A DNA stretch of 64,000 bases, from the NCBI RefSeq assembly GCF_014648195.1, contig NZ_BMQQ01000008.1, positions 118,008 through 182,007 on the forward strand, given 5' to 3'. Both the position numbers and the translations under genes were made by a program. Positions 8,503-18,867 of this stretch are shown piece after piece; within the stretch, counting starts at the first letter, position 1, and each line of letters begins with the position of its first letter. The notes beneath the pieces were generated by a model. That model saw nothing but the letters and a program-made list of their open reading frames with translations, was not told the origin of the DNA and ran no database searches. Source of the DNA: Streptomyces purpureus (GTDB lineage Bacteria; Actinomycetota; Actinomycetes; Streptomycetales; Streptomycetaceae).

Positions 8503-10695
8503 GTGCAGCTCCTGCGTACGGCCGATCCGACGGCGATCGCCGGATTCCGGCTCCTCGGCCGGCTCGGCGCGGGCGGCATGGGCGTCGTCTACCTCGCCCG
8601 CTCCGGCGGCGGCGCCCTCGCCGCCCTCAAGCTCATCCGCGCCGAACACGCCGCCGACCCCGGCTTCCGGGCCCGCTTCCGCCGCGAGGCGCGCATCGCC
8701 GAACAGATCCGCGGCCGCTGGGTGGTGCGGGTCATCGGCGCCGACCCGGACGCCCGGGAGCCCTGGCTGGCCACCGAGTTCGTCCCCGGCCCCTCGCTGG
8801 CCGAGGCGGTCGGGCTGTACGGCGCGCTGCCCGAGGAGGCCGTCCGCGCCCTGGGCGCACGGCTCGCCGAGGCACTGGCCGCCCTGCACGAGGCCGGACT
8901 CGTGCACCGGGACGTCAAACCCGGCAACGTCCTGCTCGCCCTGGACGGGCCGCGCCTGATCGACTTCGGGATCGCCCGGGCCGCCGGGGCGACCGCCCTG
9001 ACCGCCACCGACGCGGTGATCGGCTCGCCCGGCTACCTCTCCCCGGAGCAGGCCCGCGCCGCGGGGGCGGGCGAGGTCGGCCCGCCGAGCGACGTCTTCT
9101 CGCTCGGCTGCGTCCTCGCCCACGCGGCCACGGGACGACGGCCCTTCGGTACGGGCACGGTCGCCGCGATCGTGTACCGCACCGTCCACGAGGAGGCCGA
9201 CCTCGACGGCGTACCGCGGCCGCTGCTCGGCCTGGTCCGGGCCTGCCTCGCCAAGGATCCGGCGGCCCGCCCCACCGCCCATGAGGTCCGCGCCTCCCTC
9301 GGCGCCGTCCCCGGCCGGCCCGAGGGGCCCGCCGGGGACTGGCTGCCGCCCGCCGTCTCCGCGCTGATCGCCCAGCGCTCCGCCCGCGTCCTCGACCTGC
9401 CGGTCTCGGAGCCGACCCTGATCGTCGACCCCGACGACCCCGGTGCGGGCGGTCGGGCGCCCTCACGGCGGCGGCTGCTGGTGCTGGGCTCGGCGGCCGC
9501 GGTCGTCGCCGCCGGAGGCGTCACCGCGTGGCTGGTGAACCGCACGCCGGCCGGTGCCGGCCCGGGCGGCGGAGGTGGCCCGCGCTCCACGTACGCCATC
9601 GGTGTCCAGACCGACCTGAGCGGACCGGGCCGGGCGGACGGTACGGCACAGGAACGCGGCGCCCGGCTCGCGGTCGAGACCTTCAACTCCCGCCAGGACC
9701 GGCCTTTCGACCTGGCGCTGAAGGTCCGCGACGACGGCGGCGACCCCGGACGGGCCCTCGCGGCGGCCCGCGCCTTCGCCGGGGACCGCACGGTCCTGGC
9801 GGTCCTCGGGCCGGTCACGGCCCGGACGGTCGTCGCCACCGCCGCCGAGTACCACAAGAACCTGCTTGTCCTGATGAACCTCGTGGCGGGCGTCAGCCAG
9901 ATCGACATCGACGGGCAGACCGACGGCCCCACCTACTTCGAGCTACGGCCCGGCCACGACATGCTCACGGTCCCGCTCGTCTACTACCTGACCAAGAAGA
10001 AGATCCGGCGGACCGCGATCGTCGAGGACAGGGCGGGCGGCACGTACAGCTGGCGGATCGCGAAGACCATGAAGACCGCGCCGCCGTCCGAGGGCACGAT
10101 CACCTCCCATCCGGTCGCCGCCGACACCGAGGACTTCGCCCCGGCAGTCCGCGCCGCGCTCGCCGCCGCCCCGGGCGCGGTGGTGTACGCGGGCGACTCC
10201 CCGCGCCGGGCCGCGCTGTGCGCCAAGGCCCTGCGGGCGCAGGGGTTCACCGGGCTGTGCGGGGCCGTCGAGTACGTCCTGGGGCCGGAGTTCACGGCGG
10301 TGGCGGGGCCGGCCGCCGAGGGTTGGCTCTTCGGCACGACCTACACGGATCCGGCGGTGCTCGCGCCGGCCAGGCAGTTCACCGCCGCGTACCGGACCCG
10401 CTGGCGGCTGCCGGCGACGGCCGGGATCGAGCGGTTCGCGCTGGAGGCGTACGACGCCGTGCTCTACGCGGCCGAGGGGATGCGGCTGCTGACCGCCGAC
10501 GGTCTGGTGGCCGACCGGGGCGCCCTGCGCCGCAGGCTGCGCACCATGACGTACCAGGGTCTGGCGAAGACGATCGCCTTCCACGGCACCAACAGCATGC
10601 TGTTCCAGCACGAGCCGGCGCTGTTCATGCACCGGATCCAGCGGGGCGCGCCCCGGTTCCTGGGGCAGTACAAGGCGGCGGCGGAGAAGAAGTGA
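8503..10695 (+). CDS. Ser/Thr kinase fused to extracellular substrate-binding domain (copy 2)
   Basis: 730 residues, paralogue of the preceding gene without its Pro-rich N-terminus. GTG 8503 has GGGGGA 8 nt upstream. Kinase at about 8-275 with GAGGMGVVYLARS, HRDVKPGN (His135), DFG (154-156) and SPEQ. A single hydrophobic segment lies at about 323-346 after Arg-Arg-Arg. The binding domain is at about 360-730 (GVQTDLSGPGRADGTAQERGARLAVETFN...). The two binding domains keep the same architecture but differ in the regions likely to contact ligand, so they may sense different molecules (inference). It ends 43 nt before the convergent korB. Confidence 0.88.
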   Translation: MQLLRTADPTAIAGFRLLGRLGAGGMGVVYLARSGGGALAALKLIRAEHAADPGFRARFRREARIAEQIRGRWVVRVIGADPDAREPWLATEFVPGPSLAEAVGLYGALPEEAVRALGARLAEALAALHEAGLVHRDVKPGNVLLALDGPRLIDFGIARAAGATALTATDAVIGSPGYLSPEQARAAGAGEVGPPSDVFSLGCVLAHAATGRRPFGTGTVAAIVYRTVHEEADLDGVPRPLLGLVRACLAKDPAARPTAHEVRASLGAVPGRPEGPAGDWLPPAVSALIAQRSARVLDLPVSEPTLIVDPDDPGAGGRAPSRRRLLVLGSAAAVVAAGGVTAWLVNRTPAGAGPGGGGGPRSTYAIGVQTDLSGPGRADGTAQERGARLAVETFNSRQDRPFDLALKVRDDGGDPGRALAAARAFAGDRTVLAVLGPVTARTVVATAAEYHKNLLVLMNLVAGVSQIDIDGQTDGPTYFELRPGHDMLTVPLVYYLTKKKIRRTAIVEDRAGGTYSWRIAKTMKTAPPSEGTITSHPVAADTEDFAPAVRAALAAAPGAVVYAGDSPRRAALCAKALRAQGFTGLCGAVEYVLGPEFTAVAGPAAEGWLFGTTYTDPAVLAPARQFTAAYRTRWRLPATAGIERFALEAYDAVLYAAEGMRLLTADGLVADRGALRRRLRTMTYQGLAKTIAFHGTNSMLFQHEPALFMHRIQRGAPRFLGQYKAAAEKK

Positions 10696-10701
10696 GGGCC
10701 C

Positions 10702-10720
10702 GCCGGGCGGCGCGCCCGGC
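10702..10720. terminator. Short stem-loop between convergent kinase and korB genes
   Basis: An 8-bp perfect GC stem (10702-10709 with 10713-10720) with 3-nt loop in the 43-nt gap between convergent genes. A plausible but weak bidirectional terminator. Confidence 0.4.
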
Positions 10721-10738
10721 AAGCCCTCGGTGGGACGG

Positions 10739-11783
<1,045 letters not shown>

Positions 11784-11791
<8 letters not shown>

Positions 11792-13730
11792 CGATGGCCT
11801 CCTTGAGAGCCGCGGCGAGCTGCTCGGCCTTGAACGGCATGCCGTTGACCTGGTTGTAGCTGTGCGCGTCGACGAGGTACTTGGCCCGGATCAGGGTGGC
11901 GAGCTGCCCGAGGTTCATCTCCGGCACCACGATCTTGTCGTATCCGGTGAGGACCTCCCCGAGGTTGGCCGGGAACGGGTTGATGTGGCGCAGGTGGGCC
12001 TGGGCGACCGGGGTGCCCTCGCGGCGCAGCCGGCGTACGGCGGCGGTGATGGGCCCGTACGTCGATCCCCAGCCGAGGACGAGGGTGCGGGCGCCGTCCG
12101 GGTCGTCGACGTCGAGGTCGGGCACCTCGATGCCGTCGACCTTGGCCTGGCGGGTGCGGACCATGAGGTCGTGGTTGGCCGGGTCGTAGGAGATGTTGCC
12201 GGTGCCGTCCTGCTTCTCGATCCCGCCGATGCGGTGTTCGAGTCCCGGGGTGCCGGGCACGGCCCACGGCCGGGCGAGGGTCTGCGGGTCGCGCTTGAAC
12301 GGCCAGAAGACCTCGGTGCCGTCGGCCAGCGCGTGGTTGGGTCCGGTGGCGAACTGCGTCCGCAGGTCGGGCAGGCTGTCCACGTCGGGGATCCGCCAGG
12401 GCTCGGAGCCGTTGGCGAGGTAGCCGTCCGAGAGCAGGAACACCGGGGTGCGGTAGGTCAGGGCGATCCGGGCTGCCTCCAGGGCCGCGTCGAAGCAGTC
12501 CGCCGGGGTCTTCGGCGCCACGATCGGCACGGGCGCCTCGCCGTTGCGGCCGTACATCGCCTGGAGCAGGTCGGCCTGCTCGGTCTTCGTGGGCAGTCCG
12601 GTCGAGGGGCCGCCGCGCTGGATGTCCACGACCAGCAGCGGCAGCTCCAGGGAGACGGCGAGGCCGATGGTCTCGGACTTGAGCGCCACACCGGGGCCGG
12701 AGGTGGTGGTGACGGCGAGGGAGCCGCCGAAGGCGGCGCCGAGGGCCGCCCCGATGCCGGCGATCTCGTCCTCGGCCTGGAAGGTCCGCACACCGAAGTT
12801 CTTGTGCTTGGACAGCTCGTGCAGGATGTCCGAGGCAGGGGTGATCGGGTACGAGCCCAGGTAGAGCGGCAGGTCCGCCTGGCGGGACGCGGCGATCAGC
12901 CCGTAGGACAGGGCGAGGTTCCCGGAGATGTTGCGGTACGTGCCGGTGGGGAAGGCGGCGGTGGCGGGGGCGACCTCGTAGGAGACCGCGAAGTCCTCGG
13001 TGGTCTCGCCGAAGTTCCAGCCCGCGCGGAAGGCGGCCACGTTCGCCTCGGCGATCTGCGGCTTCTTCGCGAACTTCTGCCGCAGGAACCGCTCGGTGCC
13101 CTCGGTCGGCCGGTGGTACATCCACGACAGCAGACCCAGCGCGAACATGTTCTTGCTCCGCTCGGCCTCCTTGCGGGGGAGACCGAAGTCCTTGAGCGCC
13201 TCGATCGTCAGTGTGGTCAGCGGCACGGGATGGACGCGATAGCCCTCCAGCGAGCCGTCCTCCAGGGGGGACGTCTCGTAGCCGACCTTGGCCATGGCCC
13301 GCTTGGCGAATTCATCCGTGTTGACGATGATCTCGCCGCCCGGGGGCACGTCGCCGATGTTCGCCTTGAGGGCCGCCGGATTCATGGCGACCAGGACGTT
13401 CGGCGCGTCGCCCGGGGTGAGGATGTCGTGGTCGGCGAAGTGCAGCTGGAACGAGGAGACACCCGGCAGGGTGCCTGCGGGGGCGCGGATCTCGGCGGGG
13501 AAGTTCGGCAGCGTCGACAGGTCGTTCCCGAAGGTCGCCGTCTCGGACGTGAAACGGTCACCTGTCAGCTGCATACCGTCACCGGAGTCACCCGCGAAGC
13601 GGATGATCACCCGGTCCAGACGGCGTACTTCCTTGTCGCCGGCGGGTCTGCGCGGCCCCCCCACCAGGGCCTCGCCGGCCCCGTCAGCCTCATCTGCGTG
13701 CTCGGCTGGGCTACTGACCTGGCTGGTCAC
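11784..13730 (-). CDS. korA: 2-oxoacid:ferredoxin oxidoreductase, alpha subunit (gamma-alpha fusion)
   Basis: 648 residues from GTG 13730, preceded by a strong AAGGAGG 9 nt upstream. After a 40-residue variable leader comes the gamma domain (RVIIRFAGDSGDGMQLTGDRF...), then the alpha/pyrimidine-binding part with YPITPASDILHELSKH, FQAEDEIAGIGAALGAAFGG and TTTSGPG. The gamma-alpha fusion is the usual actinobacterial arrangement (as in M. tuberculosis Rv2455c). It heads a two-gene operon with korB. The 288 nt upstream (13731-14018) hold no gene. Confidence 0.9.
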
Positions 13731-13982
13731 TGAACTGGACCTCCTTCGAGGCGGCTGGGCTGCGGCCGGCTCACCGGTCGCTCCACGGTCAACCCTACGT
13801 CGGTAAGGGTCACCTTCCCTGGGCCGCTCAGATGCTGGACGCACTTTTGAGACGCTGTGATGCCCTGGTTTGCCATGTTCTGTTAGCCCCCCGGATGCTG
13901 ATCGTCAGACACTCCCCGCTGGTCCTTCTGTCCTACATCCACTCCCTCGTGACTCGGTGCGAAACTCCATGCGACACGCCGC

Positions 13983-14003
13983 TATCTGACTGAGTGTCAG
14001 ATA
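13983..14003. promoter_or_regulatory. Inverted repeat between response regulator and korA
   Basis: TATCTGAC (13983-13990) and GTCAGATA (13996-14003) form a perfect 8-bp inverted repeat with a 5-nt spacer. It lies 15 nt past the response-regulator stop and about 250 nt upstream of korA, so it is either a weak terminator or a regulator site. Nothing else is evident in 13731-14018. Confidence 0.35.
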
Positions 14004-14018
14004 TTCGGCGGGGGTTGG

Positions 14019-14690
14019 CTATGAGTTGAGATAGGTCAATACGGCAAGCACACGCCGGTGGTCCCCGTCGCTGGGGGAGAGCCCCAGCTTCAGGAAGATG
14101 TTGCTGACGTGCTTCTCCACGGCGCCGTCGCTCACGACCAACTGCCGGGCGATCGCCGAGTTCGTCCGCCCCTCGGCCATCAGGCCGAGGACCTCCCGCT
14201 CCCGGGGGGTCAGCCCCGCCAGGACGTCCTGCTTACGGCTCCGGCCCAGCAGCTGCGCGACCACCTCCGGGTCCAGGGCCGTACCACCCGTGGCCACCCG
14301 CACCACCGCGTCCACGAACTCCCGGACCTCCGCGACCCGGTCCTTCAGCAGATAGCCCACACCGCGGCTGGATCCGGCCAGCAGTTCGGTGGCGTAACGC
14401 TCCTCCACGTACTGCGAGAGGACCAGCACCCCGAGCCCCGGGTGGTCCTGGCGCAGCCGCACCGCGGCCCGGACGCCCTCGTCCGTGTGCGTCGGCGGCA
14501 TCCGTACGTCGGCGACCACCACATCCGGCAGCTCACCCTGGTCCGCCAGCTCACTCACGGTCTTGACCAGGGCGTCTCCGTCCCCGACACCCGCGACCAC
14601 ATCATGACCGCGGTCGGTCAGAAGGCGGGTCAGGCCCTCCCGGAGCAGTACCGAGTCCTCGGCGATGACCACCCGCACCCTGTTTTCCAC
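14019..14690 (-). CDS. NarL/LuxR-family response regulator
   Basis: 223 residues from GTG 14690 (GGGGGA upstream). The receiver domain at 5-125 has the acidic pair Glu-Asp near residue 11, phosphoacceptor Asp61 (VVVADVRMPP) and Lys in YLLKDRV. The C-terminal LuxR helix-turn-helix (LTPREREVLGLMAEGRTNSAIARQL...VSNIFLKLGL) spans about 155-215. It is read in the same direction as the two histidine kinases at 14969 and 16489 and probably serves both. The target genes are unknown; the nuo and kor operons on either side are the obvious candidates. Confidence 0.9.
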   Translation of the reverse strand: MENRVRVVIAEDSVLLREGLTRLLTDRGHDVVAGVGDGDALVKTVSELADQGELPDVVVADVRMPPTHTDEGVRAAVRLRQDHPGLGVLVLSQYVEERYATELLAGSSRGVGYLLKDRVAEVREFVDAVVRVATGGTALDPEVVAQLLGRSRKQDVLAGLTPREREVLGLMAEGRTNSAIARQLVVSDGAVEKHVSNIFLKLGLSPSDGDHRRVLAVLTYLNS

Positions 14691-14968
14691 GACGTTCCGT
14701 CCCCCATGCTCCGGTGTTCTGGACTGCTGTCCTTCCAGCATCCCAGCCCGACGATCGTCCCGCGGCTTGTCCACAGATCGGATTCGGACAGGCTCGGGCC
14801 CCCGGGCGCGGCGCGCCGGGGGCCCGAGGCGCTCCGAGCTGGGAAAGGCTCGGGGGAGGGCAGGGTCAGGCGTCGGCGGTCGGCCGCGCCAAGGCCGGGG
14901 GACTGGGGACTGGGGAGGGGGAGAGGGGGCGTCGGTCAGCAGGGCCGGCTCGGCGGAGGGGGCGTCGG

Positions 14969-16285
14969 TCAGCCGCGCCAGGGGAGCTCGGCCGTGACCG
15001 TCGTCGGGCCGCCCGCCGGGGAGTCCACCGCGAGGATCCCGTCGACCGCGCCCAGCCGCTCGGCGAGCCCCGCCAGACCGCTGCCGCCGGCCAGGTCCGC
15101 GCCGCCTCGGCCGTCGTCCCTGACCTGGAGCAGCAGCCGGTCCTCCGTCCGCCACACCTCCACCCAGGCCCGGCGGGCCCCGGAGTGCTTGGAGACGTTC
15201 TGGAGCAGCTCGGAGACGGTGAAGTAGGCGATCCCCTCGATCGCCGGGGCCGGGCGGGACGGCAGATCCACCTCGACCGCGACCGGGACCGTGCAGCGGG
15301 AGGCGACGGAGGAGAGCGCCGCGTCCAGACCGCGGTCGGTCAGGACCGCCGGATGGATGCCCCGGGCCAGGTCGCGCAGCTCCTGCAGGGCCGTCTTGAC
15401 CTCGCCGTGCGCCTCGTCCACCATCCGCGCCGCCGCCTGCGGATCCTCCACGAGCTTCTCCTTGGCCAGCCCCAGGTCCATGGCGAGGGCGACCAGCCGG
15501 GCCTGAGCGCCGTCGTGCAGGTCGCGCTCGATGCGCCGCAGGTCGGCGGCGGCCGTGTCGACGACGACACCCCGGTCCGACTCCAGCTCCGAGACCCGGG
15601 TGGCCAGCCGGGACGGCCCGAGGAGCCCCGACACCATCAGCCGGTCGACCTGGACCATGCCCCGCACCAGCCACGGCGTCACCAGCACGAAGGCCAGTCC
15701 GACCAGGCTGGTCACCGCCTGCTCGAAGGGCGAGTCGAGGATGAAGTTGCGCCGGCCGTCGCCGTACAGCTGAATCCCCTCCACGTCCGCGTAGGCGGGG
15801 AAGACCCAGCGCCACAGCGGGTACGTGAAGAGCCCCCAGGCGTACGTGTAGAGCGACACCGTCACCGAGAAGGTGAACGTCGCCCACGGCATGTGCAGGA
15901 CCGCGTAGAGCAGGTGCCGCCACGACGCCCCGCTCTTGAGCACGCCGCCGACCCACGCCATGGTGCCGCGGTGGCGGGTGACCACCGGGGCCGGAGCGGA
16001 GACGTCCACACCGAGCAGACCGCGCGCCCGGCCCCGCTCCACGGCGCCGAAGCCCCGGCACATCGCGAGCGTGGCGGCCAGCAGCGGGATACCCAGGAAG
16101 GTGACGACCAGGCCGAGGCCGAGGGCGGTGAAGGAGACGGCGAGGCAGAAGAAGAGCACGGAGAGCGGCAGCCCCGTCAGGACGTACGCGAACTCACGCC
16201 AGGTGCGGCCCTCGATCGGCGCGCGCAGCGCCGCGGGCACGTGTGAGAGCCGGGTGTCCGGTGCCGGTCCGTAAGCCGTGGCCAT
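14969..16285 (-). CDS. Membrane sensor histidine kinase (copy 1)
   Basis: 438 residues. The N-terminal half is a multi-segment membrane region of the putative 'Sensor' family, with short extracellular loops. A HisKA_3 dimerisation helix follows with phospho-His257 in [20 protein letters not shown]; the ATPase domain has NVSKHSGA (N-box) and DDGRGGADLAGGSGLAGLAERL (G-boxes). ATG 16285 has CGGAAG upstream. It is paralogous to the kinase immediately upstream; both end in a nearly identical [11 protein letters not shown] segment. Partner is presumably the regulator 278 nt downstream. Confidence 0.88.
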   Translation of the reverse strand: MATAYGPAPDTRLSHVPAALRAPIEGRTWREFAYVLTGLPLSVLFFCLAVSFTALGLGLVVTFLGIPLLAATLAMCRGFGAVERGRARGLLGVDVSAPAPVVTRHRGTMAWVGGVLKSGASWRHLLYAVLHMPWATFTFSVTVSLYTYAWGLFTYPLWRWVFPAYADVEGIQLYGDGRRNFILDSPFEQAVTSLVGLAFVLVTPWLVRGMVQVDRLMVSGLLGPSRLATRVSELESDRGVVVDTAAADLRRIERDLHDGAQARLVALAMDLGLAKEKLVEDPQAAARMVDEAHGEVKTALQELRDLARGIHPAVLTDRGLDAALSSVASRCTVPVAVEVDLPSRPAPAIEGIAYFTVSELLQNVSKHSGARRAWVEVWRTEDRLLLQVRDDGRGGADLAGGSGLAGLAERLGAVDGILAVDSPAGGPTTVTAELPWRG

Positions 16286-16338
16286 CGTCGTCGCTTCCGT
16301 TCTGCCGTGGGGTGAGTGGTGTGGGTCGATGAGGGGGT

Positions 16339-16374
16339 GTGCCCGGTTCCGTGCCCGGTTCCGTGCCCGGTTCC
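16339..16374. repeat. Three tandem copies of a 12-bp repeat
   Basis: GTGCCCGGTTCC occurs three times head to tail, exactly, in the 203-nt gap between the two sensor-kinase genes. It is a slippage-prone minisatellite, function unknown. Confidence 0.9.
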
Positions 16375-16488
16375 GCGCTCGGTACAAGGTTCGCCGGGAC
16401 GGACGGCCGCCGGCCATGAGGGCCGTATCCCTCTTGGGCCGGGGGTTTTCCCTACCGGCCGGGGTACGGACCGGGGCCGCCGGTGGGT

Positions 16489-17688
16489 CTAGCGGCCGCG
16501 GGCCGGGTGCCGGGGCCGCCAGGGGAGCTCGGCCGTGACCGTCGTCGGGCCGCCCTCCGGCGACTCCAGGACGAACAGCCCGTCGACCGCGCCCAGCCGC
16601 TCGGCGAGCCCCGCCATGCCCGTACCTCCGTCGAACCGCGCCCCGCCCCGGCCGTCGTCCCTGACCTGGAGCAGCAGCCGGTCCTTCGTACGCCACACCT
16701 CCACCGAGGCGCTGCGCGCCCGCGCGTGCTTGGAGACGTTCTGGAGCAGCTCCGAGACGGTGAAGTAGGCGATGCCCTCGATCGCCTCGGCCGGCCGCTC
16801 GTCCAGGTCGACGGTCACCCGCACCGGCACCGTGCAGCGCGAGGCGATCGAGGAGAGCGCCGCGTCCAGGCCCCGGTCGGTCAGGACCGCCGGATGGATG
16901 CCGCGGGCCAGGTCCCTCAGCTCCTGGAGCGCCAGCTTCACCTCGCCATGGGCCTCGTCCACCATGGCCGCGGCCGCCTCCGGGTCCTCGAGCAGCTTCT
17001 CCTTGGCCAGGCCCAGCCCCATGGCGAGGGCGACGAGCCGGGCCTGCGCCCCGTCGTGCAGGTCGCGCTCGATGCGCCGCAGGTCGGCGGCGGCCGTGTC
17101 GACCACGACACCCCGGTCCGACTCCAGCTCCGCGATCCGCCGCTCCAGCTCGTCGGAGGGCGACAGCAGGCCGCGCACCATCGCCCGGTCCGCGCTCGCC
17201 AGGCCCCGCACGACAACGGGCAGCAGGGGGAGCAGGATGAGACACACCAGCGTGAGCGCGAAGGTCAGTACGCCCCACGGCAGCCGGACGAACGCAAACA
17301 GCACGGTCCGCCAGCCGACCGGGTCCTTCAGCCGGGTCCACAGCCACGGGAAGAACCCGCCCCCGGCGGGCGGCGGCAGCGGGCTCGGCTCCTCGACCTC
17401 CACGCCGAGCAGCAGCCGGGCCCGGCCCCGCTCGGCGCGGCCGAGGCCGCGGGCCCCGGCCAGGCCGACGGCGAGCAGGGGCAGACCGATCACCGTCACG
17501 GACAGGGCCACGCCCGTGACGACCATGACGACCACATAGACGAAACCGAGCAGCACCACCGGAAAATTCGACAGGAGGTACGCCGCTTCCTTCCAGGTGT
17601 GCCGCCCGAAGGCGGTGCGGCGCACGGGCGGAAGCGGCCGGGACCGGTCGTCGCCGGCCCGGCCCACGGTGTCGGTGGTCTCGGTCAT
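16489..17688 (-). CDS. Membrane sensor histidine kinase (copy 2)
   Basis: 399 residues, same architecture as the kinase at 14969: N-terminal membrane 'Sensor' domain (about 30-160), HisKA_3 helix with phospho-His211 in the identical [26 protein letters not shown] context, and a HATPase domain with NVSKHARA and [22 protein letters not shown]. The membrane halves differ much more than the kinase halves, so the two may read different signals into one response regulator (inference). The stop lies 203 nt upstream of the next kinase gene, separated by a minisatellite. Its start faces the nuoA promoter region. Confidence 0.88.
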   Translation of the reverse strand: MTETTDTVGRAGDDRSRPLPPVRRTAFGRHTWKEAAYLLSNFPVVLLGFVYVVVMVVTGVALSVTVIGLPLLAVGLAGARGLGRAERGRARLLLGVEVEEPSPLPPPAGGGFFPWLWTRLKDPVGWRTVLFAFVRLPWGVLTFALTLVCLILLPLLPVVVRGLASADRAMVRGLLSPSDELERRIAELESDRGVVVDTAAADLRRIERDLHDGAQARLVALAMGLGLAKEKLLEDPEAAAAMVDEAHGEVKLALQELRDLARGIHPAVLTDRGLDAALSSIASRCTVPVRVTVDLDERPAEAIEGIAYFTVSELLQNVSKHARARSASVEVWRTKDRLLLQVRDDGRGGARFDGGTGMAGLAERLGAVDGLFVLESPEGGPTTVTAELPWRPRHPARGR

Positions 17689-17782
17689 GGCGTCAAGCCT
17701 GCCGGGCCGAAGATCGGGACGCCATGGGGTTCGTGGGTGGGGCGAAGTGGGGATAACCCCACCCGCTCCGTGGACGGGCTGG

Positions 17783-17810
17783 TTACCGGCCCTTTAACAG
17801 GCCCTAGACT
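17783..17810 (+). promoter_or_regulatory. Candidate promoter of the nuo operon
   Basis: TTACCG (17783-17788) and TAGACT (17805-17810) are separated by 16 nt, with the -10 hexamer about 48 nt before the nuoA GTG. The -35 match is weak. Confidence 0.35.
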
Positions 17811-17857
17811 CCCGTCCGTACATATCGGCGAACAGCGCCAGGGAGCGAGGAACGGAC

Positions 17858-18259
17858 GTGCCGGAAACGACCGAACCGACCGCACTCGCCGCGGACTATT
17901 TCGAGAGCTATTCCGTCGTCGGACTGCTCGCCGTCCTCGGCGTGCTCTTCGTCGCGGTGGCCTTCGGCGCCGGGCGCCTGCTGCGGCCCGTCGTCCCGAC
18001 CCCGGAGAAACTCCTCACCTACGAATGCGGCGTCGACCCGGTCGGCGAGGGCTGGGCCCACACCCAGGTCCGCTACTACGTCTACGCGTTCCTGTATGTG
18101 ATCTTCGCCGTCGACTCGATCTTCCTCTTCCCCTGGGCGACCGTGTTCGCCGCCGCCGGATACGGCGCCACGACACTGGTCGAGATGTTCATCTTCCTCG
18201 GCTTCCTGGCCGTGGGACTGCTCTACGCGTACAAGAAGGGCGTCCTGACATGGACGTGA
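17858..18259 (+). CDS. nuoA: NADH-quinone oxidoreductase subunit A
   Basis: 133 residues, three membrane segments, family motif [37 protein letters not shown]. NuoA belongs to the hydrophobic arm of complex I near the quinone cavity. First gene of a ten-gene operon; GTG 17858 has a GAGG site. Its end overlaps nuoB by 10 nt. Confidence 0.92.
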   Translation: MPETTEPTALAADYFESYSVVGLLAVLGVLFVAVAFGAGRLLRPVVPTPEKLLTYECGVDPVGEGWAHTQVRYYVYAFLYVIFAVDSIFLFPWATVFAAAGYGATTLVEMFIFLGFLAVGLLYAYKKGVLTWT

Positions 18260-18867
18260 CTCCGGCCCCCGTGGACCTGCCCGAGCCCCAACGGCTGGGT
18301 GTGCTGTCCCGGCTGGCTCCCGAGCCGATGAAGGTGGTCCTGAACTGGGGCCGCCGCTACAGCCTGTGGGTCTTCAACTTCGGCCTCGCCTGCTGCGCCA
18401 TCGAGTTCATCGCCGCGTCGATGGCCCGCCACGACTTCATCCGGCTCGGCGTGATCCCGTTCGCGCCCGGGCCGCGCCAGGCCGACCTGATGATCGTCTC
18501 CGGCACGGTCACGGACAAGATGGCCCCGGCGGTCAAGCGTCTGTACGAGCAGATGCCCGAGCCCAAGTACGTGATCTCCTTCGGCGCATGCTCGAACTGC
18601 GGCGGCCCCTACTGGGACTCGTACTCCGTCACCAAGGGCGTCGACCAGATCATCCCCGTCGACGTGTACGTGCCCGGCTGCCCGCCCCGGCCCGAGGCGC
18701 TGCTCCAGGGCATCCTCAAGCTCCAGGAGAAGATCGCCCGCGAGTCGCTCGGCGAGCGGTACGCGAACGGCCCGTCGGTGGCCCAGCTGACCAGCGGCCT
18801 GGTCACCCCGCCGACCCCGACTTCGCCGACGCCGCAGCCGGCCCAGGGGACGGGGGGTGCGCCGTGA
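18250..18867 (+). CDS. nuoB: NADH-quinone oxidoreductase subunit B
   Basis: 205 residues. Carries the ligands of the terminal 4Fe-4S cluster N2: adjacent Cys48-Cys49 (GLACCAIEF), Cys114 (FGACSNC) and Cys144 ([10 protein letters not shown]). NuoB hands electrons from the cluster to quinone. All ligands are intact, so the subunit can bind its cluster. The last 35 residues form a Pro/Thr-rich tail absent from typical NuoB. It overlaps nuoA at its start and nuoC at its end. Confidence 0.92.
   Translation: MDVTPAPVDLPEPQRLGVLSRLAPEPMKVVLNWGRRYSLWVFNFGLACCAIEFIAASMARHDFIRLGVIPFAPGPRQADLMIVSGTVTDKMAPAVKRLYEQMPEPKYVISFGACSNCGGPYWDSYSVTKGVDQIIPVDVYVPGCPPRPEALLQGILKLQEKIARESLGERYANGPSVAQLTSGLVTPPTPTSPTPQPAQGTGGAP

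Noticed and set aside
5710..9282. A 1190-codon open frame on the minus strand across the two kinase genes
   Set aside because: It is antisense to two genes with intact kinase motifs; long antisense frames are expected at this GC content, and its translation is low-complexity Gly/Ala/Arg/Asp.
16339..16374. CRISPR-like array
   Set aside because: Only three contiguous 12-bp units without spacers; no CRISPR array or cas gene is seen anywhere in the window.
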